A stretch of 64,000 bases of DNA, from positions 1 through 64,000 of the forward strand of contig CAWEDI010000034.1 of the NCBI GenBank assembly GCA_963807735.1, read 5' to 3'. Below the pieces are notes generated by a model. That model saw only the letters and a list, made by a program, of their open reading frames with translations. It ran no database searches and was not told the DNA's origin. The position numbers were made by a program, and so were the translations under genes. Numbering within the stretch: position 1 is the first letter of the stretch; the number at the start of each line of letters is the position of its first letter. Below, piece by piece: positions 58,221 through 64,000 of this stretch. This stretch comes from Roseiarcus sp963807735 (GTDB lineage Bacteria; Pseudomonadota; Alphaproteobacteria; Rhizobiales; Beijerinckiaceae).

Positions 58221-61018
58221 ATGAGCGGATACGAATACGCGATAGTCGACGACCCCGACGCGGCTGACACTTCCGGCAGCGGAACTTCCCTAGCGTTTAT
58301 AAATTCGGGTGATGACATCTTGGGCGGGATAATTGACAATCATGAGTTCTCGCAATTTTTTACTTATGCAAATTCAACATTTACAAATTTGGATGACGCC
58401 ATATTCGCACCGACTGGGTTTAATGATTTTGGTCATGTAGCGGGAATTATTCGGGTTTCACAAAACAATGGTGAAACGAATTGTGGATTTATATATAATG
58501 GCTCTTCGATCAAGTTGCTTGAAGCAGGATCGAGTGTAAACAGCATAAACGACAGCGACGCCGTCGTCGGCAACATCGGCAACCGCGGATTTATGTACCA
58601 GAATGGTGTTTACACCAACATTAATGACCCAAGCGGCATCACTGTTCCATACAGTATAAATAACAATGGAGTGATTGTTGGGTCGTATTACGTCAATAAT
58701 AAATCGTATGGATTTAAAGACATTGACGGTTATTACACAACTATACGCGTGCCCTTTGATCTGACCGCATCAACTCAGTGTATTGAGATAAATAATGACA
58801 ATGAAATTCTTGGAGACTATCAAAACAGTTCAGGCGAGGGAGTCGGGTTTACAATACTCGGCGGCACATTTGCAACGATTTCAGACCCCAACGGGACAGG
58901 CGGAACGGACGTCACAGCGTTAAACAATAACGGCGCCGTAGTCGGTGATTATATCGATTCTAATGGCGCCAGCCACGGCTTTGTCTATGAAAACGGCGTT
59001 TATACAACTCTGGATCCAGCCGGTTCGGTGGATGCAAGCGCCAGCGACATAAACGACGCCGGCGTCATTGTCGGCGGATATCAGGACGCCAACGGCGTCA
59101 GCCACGGCTTCGTCGCCTCGATTCCGACCACGTCCGCCGGCCCTGACGCCGCGCAATGGACCGCAACGGACGGCGCCTGGGAGGACGCCAGCAACTGGAC
59201 GGTGACCGACCCCGGCGAGCCCGCGAATTCCGTCCCCGGCGCAGACGAACTCGGTCCGCATCGGCAACAATGAGTTCCTCGGGCTACGTCGTCACCTTCA
59301 ATTCGACCGACACGATCTGGTCGCTCGTCACAGAAATCGCGGCGACGCTCGACGTGCAGTCGGGCGCGCTGACGCTTGCGCACGACAGCGGCATCAACGG
59401 CCACCTCGAAATCGCCGACGGCGCCGCGCTCGACATCGCAACCGGCGCCACGCTGACCCTGTCGTACGACGACTTTATCGGCGCCGCCATCGAGAACATC
59501 GATGGCGACGGCACACTCGCCGTGACCGGCGCCGTTACCTACGACGGCGGCGGCACGGTTACCACGCTCAATGTGAATGTGAAGTATGTCGGGCAATTCA
59601 ACTACCAGGCGGGCGAGATCGTTATCGAGCCAGGAAAGACGCTGACGTTTTCCGGCTACGCAACGCTTTATAATTCGGAGGACGACGGCGACATCGACGG
59701 TGGCGGGACGCTGAAGATCGACGGCAGCGCTCAGCTTGAGGGATTCATAGGTCAGACGACGGCGACCGACGTCATCGACGCCGGCGCGATCGCTCAGACC
59801 GATGCCGTCGACGTGAACGGCTCGCTGACCATAGCGCGCGGCCATTCCTACTACATGGTTCAGGGTACGCGGTTAGATGCAAGCATCGTCAACAATGCGG
59901 GCACGCTCGGCGTCTCTTACAATCCGCTTCTCCCGGTCGCCGCCAACTTTATCGAATGCGACGACTTCACCAACACGGGCCTGCTGGAACTGTTGTATCT
60001 CGAAAGTACGCTTGTTCTCACGGGTACCGCCACGCTGGGAGGAAGGATCACGGGAGCGGGCGTGTTGCAGATCGGCGCCGACGCGCAAATTACGATCGAT
60101 GCGCCCGAGATCACGGTCGCCTACTTCCAAATCCAACAGGCCGGCTCCGGTGGTCTTACAACTCTCGATGCGAACGTTACCTTCACCGGCGGTTTCGGAT
60201 TCGTCAGCGGGTCCGGCGAACTCGTCATCCCGACCGGGAAGACGCTGACCCTCGCCAATGGAACGCTCGACGGCGACATCGACGGCGGCGGGATCATCCG
60301 CGCTAACGGCACGGTCTTGCTCCGCGGAACCATCGGGTCGACAACGGCGATGCGGATTGTAGACGACGGAACGGTCGCTCAGAGTGGCGACGTCACGCTC
60401 CACGGCTCGTTTGAGATCGCCGCCGGGCGCTCGTTCACCATCCAAGGCGGGCAATCGTTTCAGATATTTTCCGGCGCTTCGACTGTGACGTTCGGAGGCG
60501 CCGGCGCGAGCATCGACATTGCGGGAATGTTGATTGAAGGCTCCGGTCACTTTCAGGGGATAACCAACAAGGTCGTCGTCTCCGGCGCGGTCACCAACAC
60601 GGGCAGGATCTTTCTCGGCACCCAGGCCGCCATGGACGTGACCGGGGAACTCCAGGGCGCCGGCTACGCTGTCATTGAGCGCCGCGCCTATCTGGAGCTG
60701 GACGCGCAATCGACCGCGGCGCAGTCCGTATTCTTCGACGGCGACGGCGCCACGTTGGGCTTGCGCGACGCCGTTCAATTCCAATCAAGCATCGACGATT
60801 TCGACGCCGCGCCCACGCAAGCCCCGTCCCACGGGAACGCGATCGACCTGATCGGCTTCGACGCCAATGCGACGAAGTCGTTCGCCAACGTCTCCGGCGG
60901 CATCGTCGTCAACATCAGCGACGGCGCCCAGAGCGCATCGCTCCACTTCGTCGGCAGTTACAACGCCAGCGGATTTAAGCTCGCCACGGGGTCGAACAGC
61001 GAATGGCTGACCTATTGA
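58221..61018 (+). CDS. HAF-repeat / beta-helix surface protein (two frameshifts)
   Basis: About 931 aa after correction. Residues 1-300 are six or so repeats of 45-50 residues of the form G-F-x-Y-x-N-G-x-Y-T-x-(L/I)-x-D-P ... I-N-(D/N)-x-G-x-(V/I)-V-G, the extracellular HAF-repeat pattern (e.g. GFVYENGVYTTLDP, INDAGVIVGGY). Residues from about 310 on are Thr/Gly/Asp-rich beta-helix type, with repeated IDGDGTLAV, IDGGGTLKI and IDGGGIIRA turns. The end is a conserved VSGGIVVNISDGAQSASLHF block. Single extra bases near 59248 and 59278 explain the frame jump. No Sec signal or autotransporter barrel is evident, so a type I or other secretion route is inferred. The first 650 bp are strikingly AT-rich, unlike the 3' part. 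Confidence 0.78.
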
Positions 61019-61099
61019 CGCGGCGAAACCCAACTGGGAGCGAGCGGGCCTAAAGCGGCTCGGCTCGACGGCGGTTTGGACGAACTAACGGTAGCCTCG

Positions 61100-61395
61100 C
61101 GAAGCGCCATCGACCGCGGCGCAGAAAGTCGTTTTCGACGGCAACTACGCCGAGCCGCGGTTGGGCGACGCCCGCCAGCTCCAATCCGACACCTACGATT
61201 TCGATTTCACCTGCAGCGAGGCGATAGACCTGACGCCCTTCGACTCCAGCGCGACCTGTCATACGCCCGCGTGTCCGGCGGCCTCGTCGTCAACGTCCGC
61301 GGCGGCTCCAACAGCGCGTCGCTCCCTTTCATTGACGACTACCGCCTGGGCTATTTTGGGCTGAGCGCCGGCTCGGACGGCGGATTGCTCTCTGA
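61100..61395 (+). pseudogene. Decayed copy of the C-terminal domain of a HAF/beta-helix protein
   Basis: Translation across frames gives STAAQKVVFDG, LGDARQLQSD, DFDF, AIDLTPFDSSAT, SYARVSGGLVVNVRGGSNSA, SLPF and LSAGSDGGLLS. These align in order with the end of the preceding protein (STAAQSVFFDG, LRDAVQFQSS, DFDA, AIDLIGFDANAT, SFANVSGGIVVNISDGAQSA, SLHF, LATGSNSEWL). The fragment has no start, changes frame and lacks the upstream repeats, so it is a relic of a second, related gene. Confidence 0.72.
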
Positions 61396-61510
61396 GTTGC
61401 GCGCCGTCCGCTCAAGCCGCGCGCAGAGGATCGACCTCCAGTTCTGCCGGAAGGACGACCCTCCTGGGATCCGCCTTGACGGCCGCCCGCGCGCGGCGGC
61501 AAATGTGGGC

Positions 61511-62506
61511 ATGAGCTTCGATTTTCCCGTCCTCGTCGCGGACATCGGCGGCACCAACGCGCGCTTCGCTCTCAAAGAGCGCGCCGACGCGCCGCTCCCG
61601 GAGCCGGTGCATGTCCGCACCGGCGACTACCCCGGCCTCGCCGACGCCATCGAGGCGATCCTGCCGAAGCTCGCCGGCCGGCCCCGCGCGGCGATCGCCT
61701 GCGGCGCCGGGCCGATCGTCGACGGCCGGCTGAAGCTCACCAACGCAGACTGGCATATCGACGGGCGCGAGGTCGCCCAACGGCTCAAGCTGACCGGCGG
61801 GCTGCTGCTCAACGATTTCGAAGCGCAGGCGCTGTCGCTGCCGGCGATCCCCGACGGCTGGACGCGCCAGATCGGGCCGGCAGGCTTCGGCGCGCAGGGG
61901 CCGCGCGTCATTCTCGGGCCGGGCACCGGGCTCGGCGTCGCCGCGCTGATCGAGGCGTCCGGCAAGCATACGCCGGTGTCGTCGGAGTTCTGCCACATGG
62001 GGTTCGGGCCGGCGACGCCGGAGGAATGGGCGATCTGGCCGCATCTCGAACGCGCGCATGGGCGCATCACCACGGAGAGCGTCACCAACGGCGCCGGCCT
62101 CGCTCGCGTCTACCGCGCCCGCCTGCTCGCCAAGGGCAAGACGCCCGAATTCGACGATCCCGCCGCCGTCACCGCCGCCGCGCTCGCCGATCCCAAGAGC
62201 GAAGCGGCCGAGGGGGTCAGGCTCTATTGGCGCATCGTCGGCCGGATGGCGGGCGATGTGGCGATCGCCTTCGTCGCCCGCGGCGGCGTGACGCTCGCCG
62301 GCGGCGTCTTGCCGCGCATCGTCGACCTGCTCGACGAGGCGACGTTCCGCGCCGCGTTCGAAGACAAGGCCCCGGTCGACGCGCTGGCCCGCGCGATCCC
62401 GACCCGGCTGGTCACCCGCGCCGATTCGGTGCTCGTCGGCATGGCGGCGATCGCCGCGGCGCCGGAACGCTACGCCATAGATTATTCCGGACGGGCGTGG
62501 GCTTGA
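61511..62506 (+). CDS. glk: Glucokinase
   Basis: A 331-aa ATP-dependent kinase phosphorylating glucose at C6, of the proteobacterial Glk (ROK-unrelated) family. It begins FPVLVADIGGTNARFAL (phosphate-1 motif); LLLNDFEAQALSLP contains the catalytic Asp region. The adenosine/phosphate-2 region is GPGTGLGVAALI. The usual SEGGH is here SEFCHMGFGP, keeping Glu and His. It shows ITTESVTNGAGLARVY near the middle and LAGGVLPRI near the end. The ATG at 61511 was chosen because DIGGTN then falls at residue 10. It follows the decayed surface-gene fragment directly. Confidence 0.93.
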   Translation: MSFDFPVLVADIGGTNARFALKERADAPLPEPVHVRTGDYPGLADAIEAILPKLAGRPRAAIACGAGPIVDGRLKLTNADWHIDGREVAQRLKLTGGLLLNDFEAQALSLPAIPDGWTRQIGPAGFGAQGPRVILGPGTGLGVAALIEASGKHTPVSSEFCHMGFGPATPEEWAIWPHLERAHGRITTESVTNGAGLARVYRARLLAKGKTPEFDDPAAVTAAALADPKSEAAEGVRLYWRIVGRMAGDVAIAFVARGGVTLAGGVLPRIVDLLDEATFRAAFEDKAPVDALARAIPTRLVTRADSVLVGMAAIAAAPERYAIDYSGRAWA

Positions 62507-62587
62507 GGCGCGGCCGTTAATTAGCCGTTTTCCTAGTGTGTGCGAAATGCGTAAACATGCTTGGGATAAGCGCCGGGGATTGACGGC

Positions 62588-63034
62588 ATGGTTAGGCTTT
62601 CTCTGTTGACGGTCGGCTTGGCGGTTCTGTGCGGGATCGCGCCGGCGCTCGCCGATCAGGATTGCGGCGCCGATTTGCAGAAGCTGGCGGCGCGCCGCGA
62701 GGCGGCGCTGAAGAGCATCAACGACCTGGTCGCCGCCGCGCACGGCAAGAAGCTCGACCCGGAGGCGTTCTGCGAGCACTCGCGCCCGCTCAACGCCGCC
62801 GAGGACGCGATGCTCGCCTATATGGTGAAGAACAAGGACTGGTGTCAGATCCCCGACGAGGCGGTCAGTCAGCTCAAGGAATCGCACGCCAAGAGCGTTG
62901 CGTTCGGCGGCAAGGCCTGCACGGTCGCGGTGCAGATCAAGAAAATGAAGGCGCAGGCGGCGCAGGCGGCCCAGCAACAGCAGCAGGCCGGCGGCGCCCC
63001 GGCAGTGCAGCCGCTCCCGGCCGGGCCGCTTTGA
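62588..63034 (+). CDS. Secreted hypothetical protein with Gln/Ala-rich tail
   Basis: A 148-aa protein with a Sec signal peptide (residues 1-22, LSLLTVGLAVLCGIAPALA). The mature part has four cysteines (DQDCGADL, EAFCEHSRPLNAAEDAMLAY in outline, DWCQIPDE, KACTVAVQI) and is mainly helical. It ends in a low-complexity AAQAAQQQQQAGGAPAVQPL tail. Similar small proteins are widespread in Rhizobiales without known function. The stop overlaps the TTG start of ubiA, suggesting coupling. The 80 bp upstream contain no gene. Confidence 0.75.
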   Translation: MVRLSLLTVGLAVLCGIAPALADQDCGADLQKLAARREAALKSINDLVAAAHGKKLDPEAFCEHSRPLNAAEDAMLAYMVKNKDWCQIPDEAVSQLKESHAKSVAFGGKACTVAVQIKKMKAQAAQAAQQQQQAGGAPAVQPLPAGPL

Positions 63035-63957
63035 GGCGCGCCGCCGCCGTCCTTCCTGACGCGCGGCCGCAGAGCTGGGCGGTGCGGTTTGCCCCCGACG
63101 GGGCTTTGCCGTTTGTGCAATTGGCGCGCTGGGACCGCCCGATCGGCTGGCAGTTGCTGCTCGCCCCCTGCTGGTGGGCGACGGCTTTGGCCGCTATCGC
63201 CGCGGGGCGCCCGCCCCATCTCGCCCATCTCTTGCTTTTCCTCGTCGGCGCGATCGCGATGCGCGGGGCGGGCTGTACCTACAACGACATTCTCGACCGC
63301 GACCTCGACGCCGGCGTCGAGCGGACGCGGGGGCGGCCCCTCCCCTCCGGCCGGGTGACGGCGAAGGCGGCGGCGGCGTTCGTAGTTGTCCAGTCGCTCG
63401 TCGGGCTCGCGGTGCTGCTGTCGTTCAATCGCTTCACCATCGGCGTCGGCATGGCCTCGCTGCTGGTGGTGGCGATCTATCCGCTGATGAAGCGGGTGAT
63501 GTCTTGGCCGCAGGCGGTGCTCGGCCTCGCCTTCTCCTGGGGTGCGCTGGTCGGCTGGACGGCGACGTTCGGGCGTCTGGATTGGCCGGCGCTCGCGCTC
63601 TACTTCGCCGCCTTCACGTGGACGATCGGTTACGACACCATCTACGCGCAGCAGGATGCGCGCGACGACGCCATCGTCGGCATCCGTTCGACCGCGCGGC
63701 TGTTCGGGGCGCAGGCGCGGCCGGCCGTGGCGGCCTTCTACGCGGCGACGGCGGCGCTGACCCAGGCGGCGATCCTCGGCGCGGGCGCCGGGGTATGGGC
63801 TGAGCTCGGCTGGGCCGCTTTCGTCGGCCATCTGGCGTGGCAGGTCTTCCGCATCGACGCGACGAGCCCCGCGACGGCGCTGCGGCTGTTCCGCTCCAAC
63901 CGCGATTCAGGGCTGATCCTGTTCGCCGGGCTCGCGGCGCAAGCGCTGGCCGGTTAG
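63031..63957 (+). CDS. ubiA: 4-hydroxybenzoate polyprenyltransferase
   Basis: A 308-aa inner-membrane prenyltransferase attaching the polyprenyl tail to 4-hydroxybenzoate in ubiquinone synthesis. The first Asp-rich motif is NDILDRDLDAGVERTRGRPLPSG, quoted as an outline, and the second is YDTIYAQQDARDD. The PFVQLARWDRPIGWQLLLAP opening is typical of the family. About eight to nine hydrophobic segments follow. The TTG at 63031 overlaps the previous stop and gives the PDARPQSW start seen in related proteins; a GTG at 63082 is the alternative. About 40 bp to the window edge hold nothing visible. Confidence 0.93.
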   Translation: MRRAAAVLPDARPQSWAVRFAPDGALPFVQLARWDRPIGWQLLLAPCWWATALAAIAAGRPPHLAHLLLFLVGAIAMRGAGCTYNDILDRDLDAGVERTRGRPLPSGRVTAKAAAAFVVVQSLVGLAVLLSFNRFTIGVGMASLLVVAIYPLMKRVMSWPQAVLGLAFSWGALVGWTATFGRLDWPALALYFAAFTWTIGYDTIYAQQDARDDAIVGIRSTARLFGAQARPAVAAFYAATAALTQAAILGAGAGVWAELGWAAFVGHLAWQVFRIDATSPATALRLFRSNRDSGLILFAGLAAQALAG

Positions 63958-64000
63958 GTCCATCGACGAAGCTGCGCCGCAACCCTCGATTATTCGGTTG

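Noticed and set aside
61076..61510. A 145-residue N-terminal extension of glucokinase
   Set aside because: The in-frame upstream sequence matches the decayed surface-protein fragment, and DIGGTN falls at the expected place when translation starts at 61511.

Overview
The window is GC-rich (roughly two-thirds G+C) chromosomal DNA from an alphaproteobacterium, most likely of the order Hyphomicrobiales (Rhizobiales). The evidence is the dusB(nifR3)-ntrB-ntrC block, a pyruvate dehydrogenase cluster of homodimeric AceE, a two-lipoyl AceF and a lipoyl-fused Lpd, the DUF6481 and COG3146 proteins, and dispersed palindromic repeats whose arms read GCGAGCGAAGCGAAG. A Beijerinckiaceae/Methylocystaceae-like host would fit, but the sequence does not prove it. 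There are no rRNA or tRNA genes, no CRISPR array and no prophage. One IS element is present.

Layout. 1-0.64 kb: no supportable gene. 0.65-8.8 kb: a dispersed repeat, the proton-pumping pyrophosphatase hppA with its terminator, folD, an isoquinoline-oxidoreductase-type molybdoenzyme pair (iorB-iorA), and a LysR regulator divergent from an atypical SDR. 9.1-12.1 kb: a COG3146 acyltransferase, a TauE exporter and an EamA transporter. 12.2-15.4 kb: a periplasmic/membrane copper module (DUF2946, an outer-membrane-like protein, CopC, PCu(A)C, CopD). 15.4-22 kb: a SnoaL-like protein, hom, DUF6481, DUF2306 and dusB-ntrB-ntrC. 22-28.6 kb: a proline-racemase-family enzyme, GNAT, two methyltransferases, a DsbA-like protein, and the polysaccharide genes for a polyprenyl-phosphate sugar transferase and a UDP-sugar dehydrogenase. 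28.8-35.8 kb: an unknown secreted protein, rimO, a YdeI-like protein, a rifampin ADP-ribosyltransferase (arr), an acyl-CoA synthetase and a CelD-like acetyltransferase. 35.9-42.3 kb: lpdA, aceF and aceE, separated by palindromic repeats. 42.5-52.1 kb: uraH, two very large glycosyltransferases, an MFS exporter, a Stf0 sulfotransferase and small genes. 52.5-56.9 kb: ppc and a dcm-vsr pair. 57.0-58.0 kb: an IS5/IS427-type element. 58.2-61.4 kb: a HAF-repeat/beta-helix surface protein with an AT-rich 5' part, followed by a decayed C-terminal copy. 61.5-64 kb: glk, a small secreted protein and ubiA.

Physiology. The genes describe a free-living heterotroph with a TCA-cycle feed (PDH, PEP carboxylase, glucokinase), nitrogen regulation (NtrBC), extracytoplasmic copper handling, ubiquinone synthesis, and envelope or exopolysaccharide production that may include sulfated glycans.

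Sequence quality. Seven genes (hppA, folD, dusB, ntrC, the unknown gene at 28.8 kb, aceE, and the HAF gene) are interrupted by frameshifts. I could explain almost all of them as single-base insertions: about 25, against one single-base deletion. Removing them restores whole-codon lengths in every case. I read this as residual assembly or sequencing error of the insertion-rich long-read type, not gene decay, and I annotate each as one gene. The IS transposase differs: it has a -4 lesion and a -1 slippery site.
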